In this document: piece after piece, positions 29,525-37,594 of the stretch | How the letters are laid out: each line of letters begins with the position of its first letter | Position numbering within the stretch: the stretch's first letter is position 1 | DNA from: Candidatus Palauibacter poriticola | GTDB taxonomy: Bacteria; Gemmatimonadota; Gemmatimonadetes; Palauibacterales; Palauibacteraceae | DNA: 64,000 nucleotides | Direction of reading: 5' to 3' | NCBI GenBank assembly: GCA_012270965.1 | Contig: JAAXHJ010000092.1 | Location: 31,574-95,573 of the forward strand | Program-made: the position numbers and the translations under genes | The notes under the pieces: generated by a model | Seen by the model: only the letters and a program-made list of their open reading frames with translations | Database searches by the model: none | Told to the model about the DNA's origin: nothing

Positions 29525-30883
29525 TCACGATTCGAGGGCTTCGCACAGTCTCCCCACGGTTTTCTCGTCCACGCCGAGCAGAGTGAGCCGCGTGATCCGC
29601 CGTTCGACCAGCTCCGCGACCTCCAGCCGCGCATCGCCGAGCGGGACGCGGTCTCCCGGCTCCGGGATTCGGCCCAGCGTGCCGATCACGTAGCCCGCCA
29701 CGGTGTCGTATTCCTCGGCCTCCTCGAGATCATCGATGTCCAGACCCTCGAGCAGGTCCGCGAACGAGACGCCTCCATCGAGTCCGACCGATCCGTCGGG
29801 GCCGACCTCCAGCTCCGCCTCCGCCTCGTCGTGCTCGTCGTAGATCTCGCCGACGATCTCCTCGAGGAGGTCCTCCAGCGTGGCGATGCCGTCCGTGCCG
29901 CCGAACTCGTCGACGACGACGGCCATATGCGTCTTCCGGGCCCGCATCTCCGCCAGCAGGTCGTCGACCGCCTTCGACTCGGGCACAAAGAGCGCCTCCC
30001 GCATCACGTCCCGCGCCACGAGCCCCGTCGGACGCTCCGCGAGGACTTCCGCGAGGAGATCCTTCACGACGATGATGCCGACGATGTCGTCGAGCGAATC
30101 CTCCGTGACCGGGAGGCGCGAGTGCCCCGACTCCGCCGCGACCTCCAAAATGACCTTTGCCGGATCCCCGGCCCCCACGGCGACGATGTCCGGCCGGGGC
30201 GTCATCACCTCGCGGACCACGGTATGCGTGAGATCGAACACGCCCTCGATCATCGCCTGTTCGTCCTTCTCCACCATTCCCTCGCGCAGACTCTGCCGGA
30301 CGAGCAACTCGATTTCTTCCGTACTGTGGGCGTATTCGGCGCCGTGCGTGTCGCCGACGGGGGCGCGGATTAGCCGCAGGAACATCCGGGCCGAACCGTC
30401 GAGCAGCCAAATCGCCGGCATCGCGACGCGGTTGAAGGCGAGGAGAGGACCGGCGAGGTAGCGACTCACCGTCTCCGGACGGAGGAGCGCGACCGTTTTC
30501 GGCGCGAGTTCGCCGAGTACGATGTGAAGATAGGTGATGAGGATGAAGGCGACGACGACGGCCGCCGTGTGGAGGGCCGCCGGCCCCGCGGCGAAACCCA
30601 ATGCGCCGAACAGCGGCTCGATCGACCGTGCGAGCGCCGGCTCGCCGATCCAGCCCAGACCGAGCGACGCGATGGTGATCCCGAGCTGCGTACCCGAGAT
30701 GGCGCGGTCGAGGTTTTCGTGGGCGCGCCGGACGACGCGTGCCAGACGATCGCCGCCGGCGGCCAGCTCGTCGATGCGGGTGCGTCGCGCGCTGACGAGC
30801 GCAAACTCCGCCGCAACGAAGAAGGCGTTCGCCGCTACAAGCGCGAGAACCGCGCCGAGCCTCAGCGCGAGTCCGAGGTCCAT
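29525..30883 (-). CDS. CNNM/CorC (hemolysin-type) membrane protein
   Basis: This 452-residue protein has the family order: an N-terminal DUF21/CNNM membrane domain (about residues 1-190, with NAFFVAAEFALVSARRTRI, ISGTQLGITIASLGLGWIGEPA and YLHIVLGELAPKTVALLRPE), paired CBS domains (about 210-330, with VMTPRPDIVAV and MAVVVDEFGGTDGIATLEDLLEEIVGEI) and a C-terminal CorC_HlyC domain (GGVSFADLLEGLDID...YDTVAGYVIGTLGRIPEPGD). Such proteins are linked to magnesium or cobalt handling. Hydrophobic helices and length are normal. Confidence 0.93.
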   Translation of the reverse strand: MDLGLALRLGAVLALVAANAFFVAAEFALVSARRTRIDELAAGGDRLARVVRRAHENLDRAISGTQLGITIASLGLGWIGEPALARSIEPLFGALGFAAGPAALHTAAVVVAFILITYLHIVLGELAPKTVALLRPETVSRYLAGPLLAFNRVAMPAIWLLDGSARMFLRLIRAPVGDTHGAEYAHSTEEIELLVRQSLREGMVEKDEQAMIEGVFDLTHTVVREVMTPRPDIVAVGAGDPAKVILEVAAESGHSRLPVTEDSLDDIVGIIVVKDLLAEVLAERPTGLVARDVMREALFVPESKAVDDLLAEMRARKTHMAVVVDEFGGTDGIATLEDLLEEIVGEIYDEHDEAEAELEVGPDGSVGLDGGVSFADLLEGLDIDDLEEAEEYDTVAGYVIGTLGRIPEPGDRVPLGDARLEVAELVERRITRLTLLGVDEKTVGRLCEALES

Positions 30884-30965
30884 TCGGCGTTCCGACTAAC
30901 GGATTGTGTGGCTCCCGGTCTGTCCGGGGGCGGGGGTTCGTTCAGGCTACGTTACCTCGACGGTT

Positions 30966-31232
30966 CTAGATCGGGGCTTCCTGCTTGGACTGCCGGGCCG
31001 CGCCTCCGTGCGGGATCGCGGGGGCGCAGTACCGCTCGCCGATGGTGCGCAGGACAGACAGCTCGCCCGGCGTCAGCTCCGGATATCGCTCTCCGAGGTA
31101 CTGGATCGTATCGTCGAACCACTCTTGCCGCTGCTCCTCTTCCGCGTCCAGCACGCCACAGCGGCGAATGTGGCTGAACAACTCGTCGCGGGCGCGGTCA
31201 CTCGAATTCGGTACATGACTTCCCTTGCTCAA
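30966..31232 (-). CDS. Small conserved-looking protein with a TTG start
   Basis: This 88-residue soluble acidic protein contains RARDELFSHIRRCGVLDAEEEQRQEWFDDTIQYLGERYPELTPGELSVLRTIGERYCAPAIPHG. It is helical and has two cysteines. No function is recognised. The TTG at 31232 is chosen because AGGAGGTGCC, an excellent ribosome site, lies immediately before it; no ATG or GTG nearby is as well placed. Upstream in-frame sequence runs into a palindromic repeat and was excluded. Confidence 0.65.
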   Translation of the reverse strand: MSKGSHVPNSSDRARDELFSHIRRCGVLDAEEEQRQEWFDDTIQYLGERYPELTPGELSVLRTIGERYCAPAIPHGGAARQSKQEAPI

Positions 31233-31271
31233 GGCACCTCCTGCTGGTCGTCGTCGCTGTACGGGCTTACA

Positions 31272-31326
31272 CGCCGTGACAAGAGCCCTGCCGCGCTCGA
31301 GCGGCGCGGGGTTCCCACGGCCTGTT
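31272..31326. repeat. Dispersed palindromic repeat, degenerate copy
   Basis: CGCCGTGACAAGAGCCCTGC, CCGCGCTCGAGCGGCGCGGG and GTTCCCACGGCCTGTTG follow the consensus with a shortened centre and weakened outer arms. It lies in the spacer between the DUF3108 gene and the small TTG-start gene. Confidence 0.5.
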
Positions 31327-31422
31327 GAGACTAACCCAGGACGCACCACCGCAGAAAGGGGGTGCGACACCGCCCCTGCCGTACCGCCCCGGCGGGCGGC
31401 CCCACCGGGCCCTGACCGAACG

Positions 31423-32313
31423 TCAACGACCCGTCTCCGCCTCATTCTGCTCGAAGCCGCGAAGATACATGTTCACGCTCCCTCTCCTCATGCGGCTCTT
31501 GATCTGCACGATGAGGCGGCGGTCGTCGTCCGAGATGAAGACCTCGGCCTGCCCCTCCTCCCCGAACAGGCCATCGGTCTGGATGATCGGACGCACGACG
31601 AACGTCTCGAACGTCCCCGCGGGAACCCGCACGCGCTCGCGGCGGAGGACCTCGACGATGACGGGATTGCCATCCTCCTCGAAGTAGCGGTCGAATTCGT
31701 AGGTCCCTCCGACTTCGAAGGGGAGGCTCCGGATCAGAAAAAGATAGGAAATCTCGTCCAGAGCCCCCTGCGGTATGGGAAGATCCCGCTCCCGGCGGTG
31801 CGGGCGGTAGGCCTGAGTCTCCTCATCCCAGTCTTCTCGCGTTGCCGTCAGCGCCTCGTGATCCAACTCCCAGCGCCGGTGTCTCCGGTAGTCGCCCTGG
31901 TGGAGGATCTCCTCGAAGCGGAGCGTTCGGTATGGCTCCGTGGCGAGCCAGCTCACCGAGCGGTCGTCCATCCTGTAGAAGGGTATGCTTCCCTTCATCT
32001 CCATCGCGATCCGGTACGCGGGCGTGCTGCGGATCGTATCCTGAGCCTCCACGCGCAAATGCATGCGCCCGAACCGCACGGGTCCGAACGTCACCGCGTA
32101 CTCGGCCTCCTGGCCGATCGGGAAGGGCCACGCCTCGGGGAACGGACCCGCATCCACCGCCTCCGATCCGGTCTGGCCCGCGAGTGGAGCGATTCCGGCA
32201 AGGAGGGCGACCAAGACCGACGCGAAGACAGCAGCCCGTGGCGAAGCCCCGCCGCGTTCGAGCGGCGCTGACGCGGGGTCTTGCCACGGGCTCCCGGGGT
32301 GACGTTCGGGCAT
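31423..32313 (-). CDS. DUF3108 protein with palindromic repeat at its 5' end
   Basis: This is a predicted exported protein of 296 residues. A hydrophobic signal segment (FASVLVALLAGIAPLAG) is followed by a DUF3108-type domain with EYAVTFGPVRFGRMHLRVEAQDTI, FYRMDDRSVSWLATEPY, VRVPAGTFETFVVRPI and AEVFISDDDRRLIVQIKSRM. The ATG at 32313 begins one base after the stop of the upstream glycosyltransferase (TGA-C-ATG), suggesting coupling. This start forces translation through a palindromic repeat, giving an odd N-terminus (WQDPASAPLERGGASPRAA) ahead of the signal segment. A TTG inside the signal region is the other option. Confidence 0.75.
   Translation of the reverse strand: MPERHPGSPWQDPASAPLERGGASPRAAVFASVLVALLAGIAPLAGQTGSEAVDAGPFPEAWPFPIGQEAEYAVTFGPVRFGRMHLRVEAQDTIRSTPAYRIAMEMKGSIPFYRMDDRSVSWLATEPYRTLRFEEILHQGDYRRHRRWELDHEALTATREDWDEETQAYRPHRRERDLPIPQGALDEISYLFLIRSLPFEVGGTYEFDRYFEEDGNPVIVEVLRRERVRVPAGTFETFVVRPIIQTDGLFGEEGQAEVFISDDDRRLIVQIKSRMRRGSVNMYLRGFEQNEAETGR
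32231..32292. repeat. Dispersed nested palindromic repeat, full copy inside a gene
   Basis: This is the cleanest copy. Outer arms AGCCCGTGGC and GCCACGGGCT are perfectly complementary. Inside them lie GCCCCGC/GCGGGGT, then GCCGC-GTTCGA-GCGGC. It overlaps the first codons of the DUF3108 gene, placing a strong potential hairpin directly downstream of its start codon. Confidence 0.8.
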
Positions 32314-32314
32314 G

Positions 32315-33055
32315 TCAGGCGTCCATGACCTGCCGGCCGATCTCGCGCAGGGCGCGGTCCCGGCCGACCGCAAACAGCTGCCGGAGCTGCTCGCCGGCCC
32401 GGAAGCGGGCGTCACGGTATCGGCGGACGGGGTGCGGATCATGCGGAATCTCCTCGAATCTTCGTACGAACGGCCACACCTGCAGGAGCAGCGCGGCGTT
32501 GGCGGCCCAACCCTCGTACCGCAGCAGCGGCTCCTCGCCGGCGGCGCGTTCGAGAGCGAACAACCTATATAACCGAAGGGAGGCATAAGGGTCCGTGACG
32601 GCCGGGGCCGACAGCAGATGACGGGCGCAGAGCTGGCCGCCGGCCCGCGTCAGACGCCGGGGTAGGGGTTCCGAATCACCGCGCGCGACCGTGACGAGGT
32701 CGGCGCCGCCCTCGAAGCGGCGAAGCATCTCCGGCAAGCGCTCGGGCGGATCGGAAAAGTCGCCCTGCAAGGAGACGAACGCGTCACGGCGCGGATAGCC
32801 CGAGCGGCGAAGCGTCGCCCGGATCAGCCGGTCGAGGGTCGCGGCGTAGCCCCGCCGTTCCTCGTTGCGGAGCACGGTCAGCGGGAGCACGCGCGGATAC
32901 CGCTCGAGCGCTTCGGCCGTCCCGTCGTCCGAGGCATCATCGCAGACTAGCACGCGGAACTGCCGCTGCTCGCCGTAGAGCAGCTCGCGGATGCGCCACA
33001 GCAGCGGACCGATGGTCTCGCGCTCGTTGTGAACCGGAATCCCGATGTGAATCAC
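32315..33055 (-). CDS. Family 2 glycosyltransferase
   Basis: This 246-residue GT-A type enzyme begins VIHIGIPVHNERETIGPLLWRI. It has the nucleotide-sugar motif VLVCDDASDDGTAEAL and a second acidic motif, LQGDFSDPPERLPEML, typical of dolichyl-phosphate-mannose-synthase-like GT2 enzymes. No C-terminal membrane helices are seen. The GTG at 33055 has GGAGAGGG upstream. It lies in the envelope cluster just downstream of the acyltransferase, so a lipid or polysaccharide acceptor is likely, but neither donor nor acceptor can be named. Confidence 0.88.
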   Translation of the reverse strand: MIHIGIPVHNERETIGPLLWRIRELLYGEQRQFRVLVCDDASDDGTAEALERYPRVLPLTVLRNEERRGYAATLDRLIRATLRRSGYPRRDAFVSLQGDFSDPPERLPEMLRRFEGGADLVTVARGDSEPLPRRLTRAGGQLCARHLLSAPAVTDPYASLRLYRLFALERAAGEEPLLRYEGWAANAALLLQVWPFVRRFEEIPHDPHPVRRYRDARFRAGEQLRQLFAVGRDRALREIGRQVMDA

Positions 33056-33069
33056 GCACCCTCTCCGCG

Positions 33070-33969
33070 TTACGCCACGCGCTTCCAGCGCCGGTGGAAC
33101 CAGAAGTACTGCTCCGGCCGACGCTCGATCTCCCTCTCCAACACCCGAACCCATCCCTTCGTGACCTCAAGGGGATCGCCGCCGGCACCGGACCGGCCAC
33201 CTCCGGATCGGCCGCCGGTGGACCGGCCGCCGGTGGATCGGCTGCCGTCGCGGGATCGGGCGACGTCGATCTCTTCATGGACGATCCTGTACCCCGATGG
33301 GTCTCGAACGAGAGCCGCGAAGAAGAGAGGGACATCGGCCGCGAGACACAAACGCGCCGGGGCGAGCGACGTCCAGGCGGGACGGCCCAGGAAGTCGATC
33401 GGGGCGCTGCCGCGGCGGGTGTGCTGATCGGCCGCGAGGGCCAGGATCCGACCGGAACGCAGCGCGTCGAGCGCCTGCCACGCCGCCGCGTCGCGGTCCA
33501 GCACGTCGAGTCCCAGTCGCGCGCGCAGGTCGCGCAGCCGACGGCCGAAGGCGCCTCGCTGGCGCTGCACGACCGCGGTCACGCGCACTCCGAGCGCCCG
33601 CACGGCGGCGCCACCGAGTTCCCAGTTGCCGAGGTGCCCGGCGACGACCACCGCGCCGCCCCGTTCCGCGATCGCGGCATGCAGGCGCGGGCCCAACCCG
33701 GCCTCGTCGACGACGCGAGACAGCGAACGCTCGATCCGGGGCGGGCCACCCATGAGGAGCGCGGCCTCCTGGCCGAAGTGGCGGTAGCAGGCGCGAGCCG
33801 TGTCGCGCACCCAGTGCGGCGGCGCGGCCGGAAAGCTCGCGGCGAGCTGGGAGTCGACGACGCGGTGGCGCAGGCGGAGAGGGTCGCGACACAGCGTCCC
33901 GAGCGCCCGGCCGGCCGCGAGCGCCGCCGGTTCCGGCACGGTGCGCAGTCCAAGATGCAGGGCGGCCAC
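33070..33969 (-). CDS. LpxL/HtrB-type lysophospholipid acyltransferase
   Basis: This protein of about 299 residues belongs to the LPLAT family that adds secondary acyl chains to lipid A or similar lipids. Landmarks are VVVAGHLGNWELGGAAVRALG (H-x4-E catalytic motif), VVQRQRGAFGRRLRDLRARLG, LALAADQHTRRGSAPIDFLGRPAW and VLEREIERRPEQYFWFHRRWKR. A run of RSTGG/RSGGG peptides near residue 250 comes from a 15-bp DNA repeat (33205-33249) and is unusual for the family. The start is uncertain: GTG at 33969 gives a normal length, and upstream lies a palindromic repeat. Confidence 0.85.
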   Translation of the reverse strand: MAALHLGLRTVPEPAALAAGRALGTLCRDPLRLRHRVVDSQLAASFPAAPPHWVRDTARACYRHFGQEAALLMGGPPRIERSLSRVVDEAGLGPRLHAAIAERGGAVVVAGHLGNWELGGAAVRALGVRVTAVVQRQRGAFGRRLRDLRARLGLDVLDRDAAAWQALDALRSGRILALAADQHTRRGSAPIDFLGRPAWTSLAPARLCLAADVPLFFAALVRDPSGYRIVHEEIDVARSRDGSRSTGGRSTGGRSGGGRSGAGGDPLEVTKGWVRVLEREIERRPEQYFWFHRRWKRVA

Positions 33970-34032
33970 TCCGCCGTCCGCGAGCGCGTCCGCGAGCCGT
34001 CGGCCGGCGGCGCCCCGTTCGCCGCCCCCGTT

Positions 34033-34096
34033 AGCAGCCCGTGGCGACACCCCGCCGCGTTCGAGCGGCGCTGGCGCGGGGTTTCGGCACGGACTC
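34033..34096. repeat. Dispersed nested palindromic repeat, copy upstream of the acyltransferase
   Basis: GCAGCCCGTGGCGACACCCC, GCCGCGTTCGAGCGGCGCTG and GCGCGGGGTTTCGGCACGGAC follow the consensus with a few changes. It lies between the ABC exporter stop and the acyltransferase start on the minus strand, where it could form a hairpin. Confidence 0.75.
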
Positions 34097-34127
34097 CCAT
34101 GCCGGCCGGCCCGGCCCTTCCGCTCCC

Positions 34128-36002
34128 TCACGGCTGCGGAACGCGTTCGAGCTGCTGGCCGAAGAGCCGACGGTACGGCCCGCCGCGCGAGACGAGCGCG
34201 TCGTGGCGGCCGGCGTCCACAAGCCGCCCGCGCTCGAGGACGAAGATCCGGTCGGCCTCGCGCACGGTGGAGAGCCGGTGGGCGACCACGATCACCGTGC
34301 GGCCGCGAAAGCCCTCCGCCGCCGTGCGGAGCGTCGTCTCCGCTTCGGCATCCACGGCCGATGTGGCCTCGTCCAAGATGAGGATCGGCGGGTCGCGGAA
34401 GAGGGCCCGCGCGATCCCGATGCGCTGGCGCTGGCCCGTCGACAGACGCACGCCGCGATCCCCGATGACGGTGTCGTACCCGCCGGGCAGTCCCGCGATG
34501 AAGCCGTGCGCTCCGGCCGTCCGCGCCGCCGCTTCGACCGCCGCCCGGTCCGGCGCCTCCTCCCCGTAGGCGATGTTCGCCGCCACCGTGTCGTGGAAGA
34601 GGGCCGCCTCCTGTCCCACGAGGCCGGTGAGCCGGCGGAGGGAGTCCACCGAGAACTCCCGGATGTCCGTCCCATCGATCGTGACCCGACCCGCCCGCGG
34701 GTCGGCGAACCTGGGAAGCAGGTCGACTAGCGTGGACTTCCCGCTTCCCGACGCCCCGACGATGGCGACGACGGACCCGCGCGGGATGACGAGGTCGATG
34801 CCTCGCAGCGCGGCCCGGCCCCGTTCGTAGGCGAAGCTGACACCCTCGTAGCGGATCTCGCGTTCGGGACGCGTCGCGATCCGCGACCCTCCGGCCGGCT
34901 CCGGGTTCTGGTCGAGGATCTCGAAGAAACGGTCGGCCGCGGCGAGCCCCTGCGCGGCGATGGCCGGATACTGCGCGAACCCCTTCACGGGCGAGATGGC
35001 GCGCAGCGCGATCGTCGCGAAGGCGACGAACTGTTCGGGCGCGATCCATCCGCCCCCGGCCGCGACCGACCCGCCGCCCACGACCGATCCGCCGTTCCCC
35101 ACGAACGACGCCCCGATCCAGACGAGTCCGAGCGCCACGACGGCCGCGAGCGTTTCGGAAAGGGGCGAGGCAAGGTGCCGGGTCGTGGCCGCCGCGATGC
35201 GCTGCCGGCTGAACGCGTCCGAACGGCGCCGAAAGCGTCTCTCCTCGAAGTCCTCGGCGACCCTCGACTTCACAAGCCGCACCGCGCCCAGCGATTCCTG
35301 CAGCACCGCGACGAGTTCGCCGTGGTCGTCCCAAGTGCGGCGGAACTTCTCGCGCAGCCGGCGAAGCAGCGGCCGCAGGCCGAGCCACACGAGCGGCACC
35401 AGGATGGCGGCGATCAGCGCCAGCCTCCACGAGAGAGCGACCAGCGCCGCCGCGTAGGCTGCGAGAGTCGCGACCTGGCGCACGGCCTGCGCGAGCGCAT
35501 CGGTCACGACGGGCTTCGCCTCCCCGGCGTCCGTGATGACGCGCGCGATCAACTGTCCCACTCTTCCGCGCTCGAAGAAGGCGAGCGGCAGGCGCTGCAG
35601 GTGCGCGTGCACCGCGTTGCGCACGTCGCGGACGAGGAACTCCTGCGTGCGGATCGAGAGCGCCCGCCCCCCGGCGATGCAGAGGTTCTTGAGGAGGAGC
35701 GCGGCCAGCACGAGCAGGCACACGGCCCGCAGTCCGTCGAGCCCGGATTCCGGGCCCAGCCACCCCCCCGCGATCCCATCGATGAAGCGCTCCGCCGCGT
35801 TCCGCCCGCCGCCGGGCAGGGGAGACCCCATGCCGAAGAGCGAGCGGAGGAAGGGGATGAGCAGGAGGAGGCTGAACGCCTCGAGTCCAGCCGCGAGCAC
35901 GCCGAGCGCCAGGCTCGCGAGGAAGATCCAGCGATAGGGACGCAGAAACCGGAGCAGCCGCCGGTACGAGGATGCGCCCCCGCCGCTCCGGCCCGGGTTC
36001 AT
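34128..36002 (-). CDS. MsbA-like ABC exporter (fused permease-ATPase)
   Basis: This 624-residue protein has an N-terminal six-helix exporter domain (beginning YRRLLRFLRPYRWIFLASLALGVL) and a C-terminal ATPase. The ATPase shows Walker A GASGSGKST, signature LSTGQRQRIGIARAL (Thr replaces the usual first Gly), Walker B ILILDEATSAVD and the switch His in VVAHRLSTV. A glycine-rich loop (GNGGSVVGGGSVAAGGG) interrupts the last membrane hairpin. Its place between LPLAT/GT2 genes and GT9/LptFG suggests it flips lipid A or another glycolipid. Confidence 0.88.
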   Translation of the reverse strand: MNPGRSGGGASSYRRLLRFLRPYRWIFLASLALGVLAAGLEAFSLLLLIPFLRSLFGMGSPLPGGGRNAAERFIDGIAGGWLGPESGLDGLRAVCLLVLAALLLKNLCIAGGRALSIRTQEFLVRDVRNAVHAHLQRLPLAFFERGRVGQLIARVITDAGEAKPVVTDALAQAVRQVATLAAYAAALVALSWRLALIAAILVPLVWLGLRPLLRRLREKFRRTWDDHGELVAVLQESLGAVRLVKSRVAEDFEERRFRRRSDAFSRQRIAAATTRHLASPLSETLAAVVALGLVWIGASFVGNGGSVVGGGSVAAGGGWIAPEQFVAFATIALRAISPVKGFAQYPAIAAQGLAAADRFFEILDQNPEPAGGSRIATRPEREIRYEGVSFAYERGRAALRGIDLVIPRGSVVAIVGASGSGKSTLVDLLPRFADPRAGRVTIDGTDIREFSVDSLRRLTGLVGQEAALFHDTVAANIAYGEEAPDRAAVEAAARTAGAHGFIAGLPGGYDTVIGDRGVRLSTGQRQRIGIARALFRDPPILILDEATSAVDAEAETTLRTAAEGFRGRTVIVVAHRLSTVREADRIFVLERGRLVDAGRHDALVSRGGPYRRLFGQQLERVPQP

Positions 36003-36006
36003 CGAG

Positions 36007-37581
36007 TCACCGCGGCGTGAGCAGCGCGGCCGGAAGCACCATCTCGTCGGGGCTCACCCCGCCGTGCAGGAAACTGTCCCGGTACCGGTTCTGGTATTCC
36101 CGCAGCCTCGTTGGATAGACGAAAAAGTAGTCCTCGCGGCAGAGGGCGAAGGTCTGGTTCATCCCGCCGGGAGGCAGCCGCCATTCGTCCGCGTCCGAAG
36201 TCGACATAACCGCGGCCGGGTTCTCCACCTTCATGTCGTCGCCGATCTTGTAGCGCAGGCTCGTCGTCGCGTCACGTCCGGCGTAGATCGTGGCGGGCCG
36301 CCGGCAGTGAATCGAACCGTGGTCCGTCGTGAGGAGGACCCGAACTCCGCGCTTCGCGGCCAGCCGCAGCGCCTTCAGCGCCGGCGAGCGCTCGAACCAC
36401 GTCACGGTGAGCGAGCGCAGCGCGCTGCTGTCCTGCGCCATCTCCCAGATGAGGCGCGACCGCGCCCTCCCGTGCGTGAGCATGTCCACGAAGCCGAACA
36501 CGAGCGCCGTGGCCGAAGGGGACGACAGGTAACCGCCGAGCCGCGCCAGCATGGGCTCGCTCTCTTGGGCCGAGAAGATCTTCTCGTAGTGCACGGGGAT
36601 CCGCGACGCGGTCAGCTCGCGGATGTGCCGCTCGAAGAGTTCATCCTCGAACGAGTTGTAACCGATCTCGCCGCCCCTCTCCCACCACTCGGGATGGCTC
36701 TCGGCGAGTTCGTCCGCGAAGGTTCCTCCGAAGATCGCGTTGCGCGCGAACGGGGTCGCGGTGGGCAGAAGACCCGCGTAAAGCGCCTCCTCGATCTCGA
36801 AGTATTCGCTCACGATGGGGAGGACGGCGCGCCACTGGTCCAGCCGCATGCAGTCCATCACGACGAGCAGCGCCGCCGGATCCTCGTCGAGTATCGGCCG
36901 AAAGAAGCGGGACAGCACGTCCACCGAGAGCGTCGGCCCCGGTTCGCCTCCCTCGTGCACCCAATCTCCGTACCGATCCGCCACGAGATCGCAGAAGCCG
37001 CGGCTCAGGTCGGTGTGCAGCCCCTCGAGGATCTCGCGCAGGCCCGACTCGCCGGCCTCCTCCAGCTTCAGATCCCAATCGACCAGTTCCGAGTACAGGT
37101 CGGCCCAATCCCGCCACGAGGCCGCGGTGGAGACCCGCTCCCGCAGTTCGCCGAAGCGGCGCGAGAAATCGCGCGTGATGTGCTCGTGGCGCAGGGCCGG
37201 GCCGGCGAGGAGCCGGGTCACGACCGACAGCACCTGCCGGGGGCTCGTCGGCTTGACGATGTAGTCGTCCGCCCGCCGCCCGATCGCCTCGTGCATGGTC
37301 GATTCCTCCTCGCTCTTCGTGACCATCACCACGGGGAGGCGCGGGGCGGAACTCCGGATACGGTCGAGAACCTCGATCCCGCGCAGCCCCGGCATCCGCT
37401 CATCCAGCAGCACGAGATCGTAGGACGCCGCCGTCAGAAGCTCCATTGCGTCTTGGCCGTTCATCACGGCATCGACGTGATACCCCGAGGACCGCAGCAG
37501 CATGAGATGGGGACGCAACAGGTCGACTTCGTCGTCCACCCACAGGATCCGGCCCGCCACGGTCTTCGTCGCTTCGGTCAT
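36007..37581 (-). CDS. porX: PorX-like response regulator (REC plus PglZ/alkaline-phosphatase-fold domain)
   Basis: This 524-residue protein starts with a receiver domain: acidic Asp16/Asp17 in LWVDDEVD, phospho-acceptor Asp60 in LVLLDERMPG, Thr88 and Lys110 (IVKPTSPRQV). The rest is a PglZ-type alkaline-phosphatase-fold domain with putative metal ligands in LVVMDCMRLDQW and LLTTDHGSIHCRR, plus FGFVDMLTHGRA. This architecture matches PorX, the Bacteroidota regulator of type IX secretion, reported to act as a phosphodiesterase. No PorY-like histidine kinase or Por secretion gene is visible. It sits 4 bp from the ABC exporter gene, so a role in envelope control is inferred. Confidence 0.85.
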   Translation of the reverse strand: MTEATKTVAGRILWVDDEVDLLRPHLMLLRSSGYHVDAVMNGQDAMELLTAASYDLVLLDERMPGLRGIEVLDRIRSSAPRLPVVMVTKSEEESTMHEAIGRRADDYIVKPTSPRQVLSVVTRLLAGPALRHEHITRDFSRRFGELRERVSTAASWRDWADLYSELVDWDLKLEEAGESGLREILEGLHTDLSRGFCDLVADRYGDWVHEGGEPGPTLSVDVLSRFFRPILDEDPAALLVVMDCMRLDQWRAVLPIVSEYFEIEEALYAGLLPTATPFARNAIFGGTFADELAESHPEWWERGGEIGYNSFEDELFERHIRELTASRIPVHYEKIFSAQESEPMLARLGGYLSSPSATALVFGFVDMLTHGRARSRLIWEMAQDSSALRSLTVTWFERSPALKALRLAAKRGVRVLLTTDHGSIHCRRPATIYAGRDATTSLRYKIGDDMKVENPAAVMSTSDADEWRLPPGGMNQTFALCREDYFFVYPTRLREYQNRYRDSFLHGGVSPDEMVLPAALLTPR

Positions 37582-37594
37582 ACGCGGCCTCTAC

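Noticed and set aside
34000..35763. N-terminal extension of the acyltransferase frame to 897 codons
   Set aside because: The upstream part is a shifted reading of the ABC exporter and of a palindromic repeat. The LPLAT domain needs only about 300 residues.
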